Origin: Synchiropus splendidus
Lineage: Eukaryota; Chordata; Actinopteri; Syngnathiformes; Callionymidae
Direction: 5' to 3'
Length of the DNA: 64,000 bases
NCBI RefSeq assembly: GCF_027744825.2
Contig: NC_071334.1
Coordinates: forward strand, 41,765,437 to 41,829,436
The notes under the pieces are model-generated. The model was not told where the DNA came from. It saw nothing but the letters and a program-made list of their open reading frames with translations, and ran no database searches. The position numbers and the translations under genes were made by a program. Below, piece by piece: positions 23,719 to 35,066 of this stretch (positions are counted from its first letter, which is position 1; every line of letters begins with the position of its first letter).

Positions 23719-24415
23719 CATATTTTCCAGTCGCACTTTTGTTTTAACAGTTTGGCTGGGGGCACGACTTATAGTCCAGAGTCACTTTATCATTTTCTTT
23801 GTTATTTTGACACTGACAACCGTAAGAGGGCGCACTATGCTTGTGCAACTGTACTTGCTTGCTACTTCCATACCACCGTAAATTTACCGGTAACAACTGC
23901 AAAGGACTGAATATGAATGGCAACCAAAAAAAAAATCATAAATCATTAAGCAGCACAAAGAAAGTTTGGATTGAACGAGGAACTTGTGAAGGACTGGCAA
24001 AAAGGGGAGGCTACTCAAAAAGAGCTAATCGCAGGCTAAAAGCTAAGTGGCATAGTTAGATTGGTGCTAGAACAACGTGCTGCCGGGAGAGAATGCCAAT
24101 GGTGCACTTTGCGTCTCCACGCCCAGGTAGTTGCCAAGGAGATGAATATAAATAACTTTACCGAAGGTCATGCAACGTTGTCTAGTCGTCATGCGGTTGA
24201 TTGTGTTACTTTAGCATACATACACCTATTCACACTGTTGTCCTCTAATCGGTTACTATTTTAAATTGCATTTCAAGATGAAATGTCTGTTCTTGGTCTC
24301 GGATTTTATCAAATAAAATTCCTCCAAAATGCGTTTCTTCTTTATTATGCATTTTTGACAGGCGTGACTCACACTCCAATGCGACTTAACTTATACACTT
24401 TTTTTTCCGTCTTAA
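23719..24415 (+). mobile_element. pogo-like (Tc1/mariner superfamily) remnant
   Basis: The left end CATATTTTCCAGTCGCAC and GGGGCACGACTTATAGTCCAG match the common fish terminal motif in which TTTTCCGGACTATAAGTCGCAC alternates with CGACTTATAGTCC. The right side has GCGTGACTCACACTCCAATG, then CGACTTA. About 700 bases remain, including a decayed DNA-binding region. TA duplication was not confirmed because the right end is eroded. Confidence 0.6.
23905..24250 (+). pseudogene. CENP-B/Tigger-type transposase N-terminus remnant
   Basis: Pogo and Tigger transposases begin with a psq-type then a CENP-B-type helix-turn-helix domain that binds the element ends. Here a first stretch (23908-24058) ends in KRANRRLKAKWHS, the usual end of the first helix-turn-helix. 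After a stop and frame change, VLEQRAAGR (24064-24090) and LRLHAQVVAKEMNIN (24109-24153) match the start of the CENP-B-type domain. The sequence then degenerates and the catalytic DDE part is absent. It is surely non-functional. Confidence 0.6.
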
Positions 24416-24419
24416 TTAT

Positions 24420-27335
24420 GCATTTTTTGGCTGGGTTTTGGTTACTTATCTAAATGATACGTGCATTGATGCAAATAAATAAGAGTCTTTCATCTATTAC
24501 TAACAAGAGCAGTGAGACTGTGTCAAACAGACCCACACACTGCCCTTAACTTAAATGCGAGTTATTTCTTTGATATATCACTATCTCAAATAAAATCACG
24601 ATAAGCAGACATGACTAATATTTTGAATTGTGTAACGCACCTAGACCACAACATTTTTTTTTTCATGGAAAAAGAGACTACAAAGCTTCCTAATTTGAGA
24701 AAAAAGAAAACATTTAAGTGTAAACAATGCAACTCTTAAGTTTCTTGAAATGTTTCAGCAGAGCAAGCGGATGATGCTCATCTGTGTCATGCGGCAGTCA
24801 GTAAGTTCTGAGAGAGGCTGGTGCATTAGTTAGTGGAATTATGTGGATCACACCAGCAACAGCTAGTGGTGCGAATGCTCGTCGGCAGGATTAGTTGCTA
24901 TTATCACGATGATAGTAGCATTAGAAAAAAGCATTAGCATGGATAATACCTTGGATTCATAGGCAGAAAATCGCCATGAAATCATTGCATTACAACCAAA
25001 GAGATGAAATCCAGATACATGAAGCATAGAGGCTGTGGAGAATCAAACTTGGCGGTAAATCTTCAAATTATTAGTCATCACGTTGCCGTGTCTTGTCAAG
25101 TAAACAAAGGACGATCAAACATGTCCCCATCTGTAATTTCCTACTTTTAACGTGTGCCGGAACTATTCAAGTGAAATTCTTCTGTTGAAAATATACTGTA
25201 TATTGTTATACCGATGTAATAAGAGGGTCTTTTTCAGTTTGGACGTTTTGTGCCTGCTCCGAGTGCAGTCGTAAATAGACACGCAGTTTCCTGATACAGA
25301 TAAATGTGTTGTTAAGTCCTTGCCTTGTCATTATGATCTCAAAGTATGGGGAACTTCAAAAAGGACAAAAAGAAAAGCTTTTAAATTCGGCTTGAATGGA
25401 GAAAGGCCCGGAACACAGGAAATCAACACATATACTGTATATACACAGTTAACACAAAGCTGACTTTAATTGGTTCTGTTGGGATGTTATTGTTCCACTT
25501 CCTCTCAAATGTGAGACTTCTCTTCTCTAGGACAGGACTTCTCTTCTTCAAGGTGGGACTTCTTGTTGTATGTTTCTGGTGTGGAACCTCAGGGTGCGCT
25601 CCCTGAAAAAGCTGCAATGTAGCTAAACAATGAGCATAGTAGCTACACAAACAATACATGAAACCTTACAGTGTGAATAATCATCAACTGGACCCTAAAA
25701 TATATCAAATCTCCCACCTTGAATTCAATTGCAGCACCTGTGTCCTCTTGTCCCACCTGAAGTTAGCCGCCAGATTTTTCGTTTTAATGACATTCAAGTT
25801 AAGATGTTGTTCACTCCAAGCCACAAAGATATCCAGAAAAACAGACCTGGTCTAACAGACCCACTTTTAGTAATCAGACAAAGGTGAGATGCAGAGGAAA
25901 GGTGAGAGCGCTGGTCAATGATGAAACCTTCCCCTACATACAGTCTGCATCACCATTGGACCGATTGTTGGTACATTGAATTTTAGCGAAATGCAAACAC
26001 AAGTCTCAGATTCATGATCCTTCTGTGTTCAGCAAAAGAACGTCAGTGTTGTCAGACACATACACATTGGCAATGAACAGAAGATGCAACACACATCCAT
26101 CTACTTTCAGTGTTTCACGGTGATGTCTGCAAGATGGCTGGTGTTTCTCAAAAACACAAGTTCATACACTTATAAATATAAATGATGAGTTTGGCCTAGC
26201 ACAGACCAGCTTCTCCATGCTACCTTAATGGTGAACAACACACTGTACACCCAAAATTCATGACAATAGCTGGCGTGACAGCGCTAAAGTTTTGCTGCCC
26301 AGCAGAGATCCACTGAAAATAAACCAGGTGACACACTGTCTTGACTGACGTGAGCCTCTAAAATCTGAAAACGTGGTGAACTTAGTCTTAACTTGTCACT
26401 CATTTATTTAAATCACAGCCATAATCTAAAGAATCATATATTTGCAAACGTGTTCAAGCTGAGATGAGTAAGTAGGTTGTTCCTGCTGCAACAGGAAACA
26501 GCTGCTGCCTGAGCCCACGTGAGTATAAATAGCCAGCCACAATTTGGTTTAAATATTTTTAGCACTCGGATATTATAATGCAAATCAATGTGGTGGGATT
26601 GCAGGGGGTTGTTTTGTTGACTGGAATTTGTGTTTTGAGTAGGCTTTCTTCTCCATTCTTTCCCTTTTCTTTTTTCTCTTTTCCAAATTACAGCTATTAA
26701 GACATAACTGGGGTGAGCCAAACACAGCGCTCCACTTAATGGGATTTCCCTCGCGCTGTGAAAGAAATAAGAGGCAATGATTCATGGGAGCTTCTCGAGA
26801 AAAGGCTCTAAAGACAGGAGGATGTCCACCTCTGACTTGCAACAAAAATATTGTGCTTGTTTAAGTGTGTAATTGTCCCTGTGATTATAGCATGATTGTA
26901 TGTGTGATGATTTATGGCATCCTGTGTTTAAGACTTGACTTCATGCTTATCTAATGAATAGGAACAACTCATAGGTCTAAAACTTAAAAACTCCACCAAC
27001 AAATTTTGCTCCCCCAACTCACTGAAAAATGAGGACTAATGTGACAGCTGCATGCCAGCTTTTCTTCAATGTCTACCATGCCAGCTTTCAACACCCGCCA
27101 TTGGCAGAATTGGTTTTGACAGCTCTTGTTGAGTCCTGGTAAATGGCCAGTCTCCAGCGACGTTGAACAGAAAGAGACATATACTCCACTGAGGGGTGTG
27201 GGAACAGGAAAATAAAGCAGTCACAACCGAGCAACTCCGGCAGAGGTGCAGACAAACTGGATCTTATTTCAGAGCAGAGAAAAAAAATCCACAAAAACAA
27301 AACAGCAGTTCAACCAAACCTGAGTAACACCAATG
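24420..27335. other. No gene recognised
   Basis: A degenerate 21-22 base tandem (GGACTTCTCTTCT-like, about three units) lies at 25511-25563. The motif cluster at 26499-26532 is listed separately. Otherwise there are only short frames. Confidence 0.45.
26499..26532 (+). promoter_or_regulatory. E-boxes with TATA box
   Basis: CAGCTG (26499-26504), CACGTG (26516-26521) and TATAAATAG (26524-26532) follow each other. An ATGCAAAT octamer lies downstream near 26578. The spacing of CACGTG right against the TATA box is tighter than usual. No exon is recognised downstream, so this is a motif observation only. Confidence 0.22.
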
Positions 27336-27339
27336 GTGG

Positions 27340-29163
27340 GGGCTGTGCAAAAGTGAGAAGGCCATCTGAGGATGTCCGGCGCTGACAAGTGTACGTGTGA
27401 CTGCTGACAGCAACACAGACTCTTCGGAAAGACACTTAGCAGCACAGCCAGGAGACAGTAGGAGATACTGTGAACTATCCGGCTGAGAAAGGCCTTCAGC
27501 CGTCACTTTAGTCTCGTGGTAGAGAAATTGACGCTCTGTGGAGAAACACGAACACACAGTTTTTATTTGTTTATCTTTAAAGTGAATTTTACCTGAACTA
27601 CCTTGAAAAATGGCGCTGGGTGACCAGCTGCGTGTCGCAGGAGCTCCGTACCTCCTTTTCCCACTTTTCCTGTTTGCTATTCCACATAGGCACTTCTCAT
27701 CATTTTTTTACAAAGTGGGTAGTTCGTTGTGCACCTATGCACACGGGAAACCTTCTGTTACACTTATTTTCCCTTTTTGGATCCATTCAACTTCAGCAAC
27801 GGCTCTGAGGGCGTGACAACTTACACACGGTTCTGCTCTACGTGGATAAACCTGATGTGCTTTGTTATATGGAGAAAAAGACAAGCCTGCAGAGGTGGAC
27901 GAAACAAGCGGAGGCCTTATATTCCATCTGTCATGATGGGAAATGGTCGCTCTCTTGTCAACAAGACCGAGGAGTTGTCTGCACTGACCTGGCAGCAGAA
28001 GGAGTACCAGGACTCTTGTCTCTTGAGTTTCTCGGAGACGTGGCTGAATGAACTTATTCCAGACTCTGTGGTTTCCCTGAATGGATTCATACTTGTGTGC
28101 ATGGACTGGAACGCGGCGGGGAGCAGGAAGACGAAAGAAGGTGGGCTGGCGGTTTTTGTGACTGAGCGATGGTGTCACCCGGCTAACCTGCACGTGAAGG
28201 AACAGCTGTGCACGCGGGACCTGGAGCTGCTCATCGTCAGTGGGTGGCCGTTTTAGCTACCGAGAGAGTTTCTCATGTGCTTGTGTTGCGCGTGTACATT
28301 CCATCAGCCAGATCCAGATTCGCCATCCACAAGCCCTTCTCATGATCAGCGGAGACTTCAATCGCGCCTCCCTCTCCACCTCTCTCCCAACATTCACGCA
28401 GTATGTGACGTGTCACACCAGCGACAATAAGACACTGGACCTGCTGTATGCAAATGTGACGCTTACACCTCTGCCCTCATTCCCTCACTGGGATGCACCG
28501 ATCACAACCTGGTATACCTGCTCCCCCAATACACACCAAAGTGTGAAGACAACCTGCGCAGAAGAGGACTGAGGAAGCCAATGAGAGGCTGTTTCTATAC
28601 CACAGGATGGACAATTTGTGTCTCTTTTGGCAATGACATTGATGGTCTCACTCACTGCATCACCGATTACATCAACTTCTGCATGGACAGCACTGTGCCA
28701 ACCCGGAGGGTACAGTTCTTCTCTGTCCTGGGCTGTGCACTGGACTCTGTGGAGGAAGTGAGTGAGAGGGCGATGTTGGCCAAGCTCACCTCCATTATGG
28801 ATAACAGCTCTCACCCACCACACCAGGATGCAGAGGAGCTGAGCAGCTCCTTCAGTGGACGACTGAGGCACCCTCAATGCTACCGCGGGTCCTTCATCCC
28901 CACTGCACTCAGACTGCACAACTCTACTGTGTAGTTAACACTGTGTAGTTACCAGTCAACCATCATCATACATAAATCCTGATATTGTGCATTATACATA
29001 ACACCCCAGCCCACGTTGTGGCACAATATTGTATATTTATAAATATGTTATAATGACTACCTGTTTGCACTAACCATTCACTTATTTCTGTTTTTGCAAT
29101 ATCAACTTAAGAGCTCCTGTAACAGTAAATGTATGCTTTGTGAGAAGTGTATCTTATCTTATC
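27340..29163 (+). mobile_element. Rex1/L2-like LINE lacking reverse transcriptase
   Basis: The element has a 5' leader (roughly 27340-27600), an endonuclease-coding part, a short C-terminal coding part and a 3' untranslated end finishing in GTATCTTATCTTATC, a pentanucleotide tail typical of this LINE group. The expected reverse-transcriptase region of about 1.5 kb or more is missing between about 28700 and 28725. The 5' limit is uncertain. It cannot move by itself. Confidence 0.85.
27601..28934 (+). pseudogene. LINE ORF2: AP-endonuclease joined to C-terminus
   Basis: LINE endonucleases nick the target DNA to prime reverse transcription. The coding runs in three pieces. To about 28245 it reads GNGRSLVNKTEEL, then SETWLNELIPDSV (the catalytic glutamate) and GGLAVFV. 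A frameshift follows; 28300-28460 carries MISGDFNRASL (the GDFN motif) and TLDLLYAN. After a second shift near 28465 comes LGCTDHNLVYLLPQY, with the terminal D-H pair. The same frame then runs through DSTVPTRRV straight into LAKLTSIMDNSSHP and RLRHPQC ... RGSFIPTALRLHN, which normally follow the polymerase and end the protein at 28934. The reverse transcriptase is absent, so the join marks an internal deletion that kept the frame open. Confidence 0.85.
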
Positions 29164-29169
29164 ATCAAA

Positions 29170-30122
29170 GCACCAAAACTCATGCTTCCTAATAGTGTTT
29201 TAGTCTCATGTACCGATATACTGGCTCCTCTAAATGATCATGGCTTAAAGTTGCCTGCAGCTCTGGCAAAATGGCCAAGACAAATGACAGTTCACTGAGG
29301 TTTGGTCCCTGGATGGAGGTTGGTCTGGCCTCTGGCACTGTACTGGAGCTGCTTAGCTCGTTGGAACCGGCAGGACTGAGGGTCTATGCGAGGAGGAGGG
29401 GGGTAGAAAGCTGGCTGGTCTTGCTAATGGGTCCCCAGACAAACAGGGGTTAAATTCATTCCCTACTATATAGTGGCTTATGCTTGGGCAGTTATTAGCC
29501 CATCAACCCCACGATTTTTCCCCCTTTCCTTTGGCTTCTTAGCTAATTTGGAAGAACATCACAAGCCCACTGAGTACGAGCATGAAATCTGTTCCAATTG
29601 TGAAGCTCTAAGACAAGTTCAATCACATTTGACTGAGGGTGGAGGAAAGTCCTGTATCATCTGCCCATCACATTTACTTTCATACTTTCATACTTTCATA
29701 CTTTCAACTCAACATTAATGACCTATAGCCTCATAACTAAATTCATCAAGCTGATTGCAGCAGAGCTACACTTGTCATTGTGTTGGGTCCTGGTGTACGT
29801 TTTCAGTCAAGACTTCTTTAAATGACATTTGAGCATTGTTCACACAGAAATGTAGGTCATACCAACAGATATGCCAGCATTCATAGATGAATATAAAAAG
29901 GCCTCCAAGAGCGGTATTAATTGAAAGGTATCAGTCACTGTTAATGGTACAAGTATCTTATTAATATTATAGGTACTTGACATACAGTGGAACATTGATC
30001 TACAAGTTTACAGACTAACAGGTTTTGAGAGAAGCAAGCCATCTCAGCCATTTTTTTTCATTGCACGGAGAGCAAAAAAATTGTGTGAAAAGACACATTC
30101 AGACATTAAAGACACTAAAGTA
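29170..30122. other. No gene recognised
   Basis: Four CATACTTT octamers in tandem lie at 29678-29706. A plus-strand frame at 29271-29453 has no known motif. Confidence 0.45.
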
Positions 30123-30124
30123 GT

Positions 30125-30290
30125 ATGTAGCCAAGTAGCTGGACTATGACTGGACTGGGTGATGTGCGACTACACCAGTTTTAGTGACGCAGCAAGTAAG
30201 TAAACAATCTCATCACGGTCTAATGATGTCTAATAACTTTCTATACCACCGTATAGAAAGTTGTGTATGTGTAATCTGACAGCAGCTTTA
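30125..30290 (+). repeat. R1 repeat, third (partial) copy
   Basis: GCTGGACTATGACTGGACTG, GATGTGCGACTACAC, GACGCAGCAAGTAAGTAAAC and AGAAAGTTGTGTATGTGTAA align with 48425-48545. About 30 extra bases in the middle bring in the left arm of a hairpin, described separately. Confidence 0.5.
30235..30262. repeat. Perfect 12-bp hairpin
   Basis: AACTTTCTATAC, loop CACC, GTATAGAAAGTT. The right arm corresponds to the R1 sequence and the left arm falls in bases absent from the other R1 copies, suggesting a templated inverted duplication. Confidence 0.9.
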
Positions 30291-30344
30291 TATCACCTAT
30301 CCTAACATTCTCACCCTAACCTCAGAAAAGAGAAGCAGCTAACT

Positions 30345-30403
30345 AGGATCCGTACCCGGGTCTCCCGCTGCGACAGACAGCGCTCTTCCCGTTGCACCAC
30401 ACC
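30345..30403 (-). mobile_element. tRNA-like SINE head
   Basis: On the minus strand TGGTGCAACGGGAAGAGCGC resembles a polymerase III A box with its D-arm. GACCCGGGTACGGATCC about 30 bases later resembles the T-arm and B box (GGTTCGAATCC) with two changes. Stems needed for a true tRNA are imperfect and there is no clean acceptor stem, so a tRNA-derived SINE head or pseudo-tRNA is likelier than a gene. Confidence 0.45.
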
Positions 30404-30409
30404 ACTGAT

Positions 30410-31635
30410 ACACTAATAACTTGATGGTACGAATATGCACTTTATGCAATTTGGCCATATAAAACGCTCTTCAGGGTCGTAAAAGCTACATTCGACCTAT
30501 CATGTCGTATGAGTTGAAGGATATGTTGGAAATGGATGCTTATTTGCGAGGTATAATAAACAAAAAGGCTGCAAAACCCTGGACATTATAATGACCTGAA
30601 CCTGTCTTCATATAATTTTTCTTTCTTTTCCTTATCAATCAATGTCATGTACTCTATTTGTTCTTATTTTATTTACTTATTTTCAATTGTTAATTCAAAA
30701 TGAAGTTTATACGGTGTCTTTTCTGGTTGTTCACTGTATGACTGAAAACACTCACTCATAAAGATTGATTTAAAAAAAAGGTGTAGACCAGGTGAAGACG
30801 CGTTTCACGCATGCACACAAGTGATCGAGATTCTGGGAAGTATTGGAAGTATTGCATTGCACATGGCGAAACATGACCTGAATAAATCAGCCGTCATCCT
30901 CAAAATAGAGGGAAGTTAACGTCTTCTTACTGCGATTGTTTCATAAATCAAGTACAGTTTTTCCAATTCCGATAATGATATCGACTGGAATTACCGAGTA
31001 GTCCGGTCACTGATACACCATATGTGTCTGTAGCTAGCTCCATGAGCTGGAGGTCTGGTACTATCCAAAATCAGCGAGGTGTGTCGCACTTGAACTAAAT
31101 AAGTTTATAATCAAGTACAAATTCTATTTTTACTGAATGGATAGTGGGCAAGAGAAAGGAAGGCCTGGCAAGGCATTTGAAGGATGTACTGCATAAGTCG
31201 TCAGATTTTAATGTTGTGTCTCATCTCACTTTGTTTTTCTTGTAACGACTGTGGAACAACAGTATCGACAAGAGCTGGACCACTACTCTGACAAGTTGGC
31301 TAGAGTGCTGTGTAAGAATGAAGGAGCAGCAGGGCGCAAAATCGAAACCATTATGGCTGTTATTGACCAGGTTTGTGTAATTAATTGCATAACACTAGAT
31401 ACCTCAATTGCTGTGGATAATTTGCGGAATAAATTTCCCTCCACCGCCACTAACACAATTCACATACCATGAGTGGCCAACTGTTGCCTTTCACTCCCTT
31501 GTTGGCAAATTGGCAAAAGCACCTTTAGCTAACTGTGATTTTATGACCTCTGCATGAAGACAGGCTGGCCAGCCGATATCTGTGTTATTATTGTGTTATT
31601 ATTTATTTATTTATTTTTTCAGCTTTTCAGTTACC
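30410..31635. other. No gene recognised
   Basis: A plus-strand frame at 31251-31472 (QYRQELDHYSDKLARVL...) looks protein-like, but I cannot place it. No supported exon. Confidence 0.4.
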
Positions 31636-31715
31636 TTATTTTCCGGACTATTTTTCTCACAGCTTGAACCCCACGACACGGCTAATATATGGATTTTCAC
31701 TAGGGATGCTCCAAC
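31636..31715. mobile_element. Transposon terminal fragment (TTTTCCGGACTAT type)
   Basis: CCTTATTTTCCGGACTAT and TTGAACCCCACGACACGGCT match the terminal and subterminal sequence of the fish element family whose remnant lies at 23.7-24.4 kb. The piece ends where TAGGGATGCTCC (31703) begins, a hAT-like terminus. Confidence 0.4.
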
Positions 31716-31779
31716 CAATCAGCCACCGATCATGAAAGGCTGATCTGGGCAGGCAGTGATCGGCATCCTCAAAGGGCTG

Positions 31780-31925
31780 GGGCGGGGCAGGTTGTTGTTC
31801 CAACTGATCAATCACACACAGTTTAACTTGAAGAAGTTTCAGCTGAAACAAGTGACATCAGACTGACAATCCTGATTGGTGAGATGGTGTCCTCTTTAAT
31901 GGTTGAAACAAGAACTTGCACAAAT
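31780..31925. mobile_element. Partial copy of the 17.1 kb hAT MITE
   Basis: GTTTCAGCTGAAACAAG, CAGACTGACAATC, CTGATTGGTGAGATGGTGTCCTC and TGGTTGAAACAA follow the order seen at 17219-17312. The outer arms are eroded and no duplication is visible. Confidence 0.55.
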
Positions 31926-31929
31926 TCCT

Positions 31930-34045
31930 GACAACTCAAACTTCTTTGCGAAAGAAAACATCCAGTAATGGCCCTGCAGATCGCAGGAGTCCGTTCTCTA
32001 TATCCAGGGAGCACATTGCTTGGCTGATCTAACCTTCTGGAAGTCTGCACATCTCTATGTGGTCATTGTTTTTTCTCCAAAGATGTGCGCCAGTCTCTGA
32101 ACTCAGCATACATTGTATCGTTTCACTCTGTAGGGCGTTGTGTTTTATGTGGGAAACTGGCCCCATTTATCATCATCCTCTAAATCCCCCTATTGCCTGC
32201 TAAGGCACCTGCTGCTTGTCAAACTGCAGCCTGCAGTTGCCTTATCACTTGTGCAGATCACAAGGCGTAGGGATGCAGATTGGTGGAAGCTTTAGCTAAA
32301 ACAAACAAACGTTCTTTTTTTCTTGCCTGCCTGTCTATCTCTAGGTGAATAGACGAAGTTGAGGGAATGGATTACGGGCAGCTTTGAAAGAAGCATTAAC
32401 TGGGGCACGGGTGTCTGGCAAACTCTCCCCTCCATGCTGGCCCTAATGATTTCTAATGCTGCTAAACATTACGCTGCTGTGAAAGCCTGCTTTTCACTGG
32501 GGACGTGGCCCGCAAATCTCCCATCGCATGTTCCTTTTGTTGATTTTTGTGAGACAACAACATGGCAACGCTTATCTCCATTACAGACCAGCACCACAGG
32601 GAGCTTTCCCAAAGCTTTTCACCCAGCCTTCCTATTAGCAGCTCTTCCCTTCTGTCTTCTTCATCCTCCAACTGGGAGCAGATAGAGGCAGAGAGTATTA
32701 TCCCAATGTCTCTTCTTCCAATTCATCACTTCTATTCACACACTACTGGGTCTGGATGGCTTCACTTCCTTGTGTACTCCCCTTCTCCTTCTTTCAGCAC
32801 TGATTCCCACTAAGTAGCTAAAAAAGAAGGCATTTCCAGTTATTTATGAGCAAGCACAATAGATAGCTGTTCATTTCTGGGACTCTAAGAAGATGAGGTT
32901 CTTTTGTGCTTGTTTGTATTGTGGAAAACAAAAAGAAGGACAATGCTGCCAACAACGATCGCTTCACGTTAGAAAAACTGTGACATAACAGGGACTATGA
33001 CTTTGATAAAATGTTTGAAGCACCTCTTCCTGGAGTTGATGCTGACTAAAAGAACAACAGTATTTTGTTATGTGTTCCATTAAAAAGTTAGTGTGGCTAT
33101 TTCACAGATCTGGGAGACCATAAGGTCCTCGCACTCCAACGGCGACGAATGGCACAAAATTGCGAAAAAATTGTCCTGTCTTTGTCCATCGGGGGCGACA
33201 GGATTAAATACACAACATTCGAGGCATGCAGGTCACAGAGGGCAATACGGCTCTATGATTTGCTGCGATCACGGAATCACAGATGGAATCATTGAATTGG
33301 CCATTTGCTGGATTGACTTCATGAAACTGATAACGTGTTGTGTGGAAGAGGTACATGTGTTTAGGGAAACTTTTGAGGAAGGAAGACATGGAGAGTCTGA
33401 TTCACTGATGACTGCATGGAGCTCCACCAGGTTGACTGTTTTGCTATGTGACGTGTCAACAACAAGCACTTCGATTGACCTGATGTGATCTTGTCGCAAG
33501 TCAAACTTTGGAAAAATCGACCTTGGGTCAAAAAAAATAAACACTGCAATTTCGCTCAGCGATGACGTTACTGATGTGCAAGCTTGCATTGAAAAACGGC
33601 AGGTTTCAAAAAAATATATAACGTGCAAGGACCGTTAGAAGTAGGAATGATCAGGTCACTGATGTAATACATGGATAAAGGCAAGATCTCAATCTCAAGA
33701 ACAGAACATTTGCAAGACTTGTAACTTGCAGCATCGTATAGCACAAGCTGTTCAACACCTTCCTAGGACAACCAGATACTGAACCCAGTGGTGCTCAATT
33801 TGTTGTCTCACTCCATGGTGGCCGGATAACTCGACTTGACTCATGGGCCTCCTGCTGTTCTACTTTCTGTAAGTGTGTTGTGTGTTGTGTTGACAATGTG
33901 TTTATAGCACAGGCATTGAGTAAAGCATTGCTGACTGTACTGCATTGTTCTTTCTGAGCTTTTTGTGTTTTGTATGTTAACATTACATGCCATTCAATGC
34001 CAGTGATGCAACCTAGCTGATGTTCCCACTGTGCTGAGCTGGGAG
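31930..34045. other. No gene recognised
   Basis: Overlapping frames at 32359-32813 and 33093-33628 show no motif I know. No clear repeat. Confidence 0.45.
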
Positions 34046-34049
34046 GAAC

Positions 34050-34545
34050 AGACGAGGCCGGCTGTCACACTGGAGCTAGACGCCTTGTGGGGTCTGTCCC
34101 GTCAGCGATAACAGCCAGAAGACAAGCAAGCTAGCAGTTCTAGTTCAGCATCCGTGGATGAGTGAAGGACGATGTTAGCGTGGAGCCATGGCTATCCATC
34201 CAGCTCTCATTTCATGGCCTCACTCGCACTCTGGAGGCACTGGGCAGCACATCTTTGGAGACGGACTTGTCCACTTTTGCTCCATGTTCAATATGAGGTT
34301 GCACGGCCGTGGTTTCTGATTGGACTCATTGTTCATTGTTTGGCATGGTATTGTTGATGGGCTTTTTTTTATTTTTATTTCTTTCTTTTTTTTTTTCAAG
34401 TACATTTCATTTTTGTTCATTTTGTTTCTGGTTCTACAGCATTTTTTTTGTTTCTACAGTGATGGTTATGTTGTTCCTTTGTCTATGTATTTAATGTTCA
34501 ATGCATGTCTTATGTTTGTATGCTGCTGTAATGGTCGTCTAATCT
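34050..34545 (+). mobile_element. Retroelement 3' end with split (TCTAA)n tail
   Basis: Related to 1001-1563 by the CACTCTGG ... TTTGGAGACGGACTTGTCCAC block and T-rich downstream part. It ends at TCTAATCT (34538-34545), and the rest of the pentanucleotide tail appears only after an inserted segment, at 35047-35066. Confidence 0.55.
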
Positions 34546-35046
34546 ATTCATGAAAGCTCAGAGGAGGGTGGAGACCCAGGAGCAGGATGTAGGAACTAGC
34601 AGAGTACCAGCAAAGTCCAAAAAATGCACAATTTAATCAAACAAGACTAAACCAACACAAATGGGATGCGGTTCAATGTCCAAACATGAGAACCAAGGAG
34701 TCTCCAACGGAGAAAATCGGGGTGATAATTGTCCAAGAAGTCCAAACAGGAATCCAATCGACAGCTCATCCACAAGGAACAGGAACTGAGAACAAAAATT
34801 TGAACTTGACCAACCAAAAAAAAAAAACCCAAGAAAAACATACAAACAAATGAATCTACAAGTAGCTACGGAATGATCAGCATAGACTTGGAATGAACAC
34901 GATCTGGCACCGCAGCACCCTTCAGCCACTCCTTAAGTTAGTGGAGATTTCATCAAAGGGACAAGGTATAGCTGACATTCACGCCTGACACTGTCAAGAG
35001 AGAAAGAAACTTAACAAAATAAAAGACAGGTTGTGGGGTCATGACA
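34546..35046. mobile_element. Unclassified 501-bp insertion in the TCTAA tail
   Basis: The segment starts ATTCATGAAAGC and ends GGGGTCATGACA. Both junctions are followed or preceded by CTAATCT (34539-34545 and 35047-35053), which may be a target duplication, though the target is itself repetitive. TCATGA occurs at both ends. The inner sequence GTGGAGACCCAGGAGCAGG resembles a repeat common in fish genomes, but I cannot name the family. No long frame. Confidence 0.5.
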
Positions 35047-35066
35047 CTAATCTAATCTAATCTAAG

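Noticed and set aside
30345..30403. A functional tRNA gene on the minus strand
   Set aside because: The B box has two changes and I could not form a clean acceptor stem. It is kept only as a SINE-type head.
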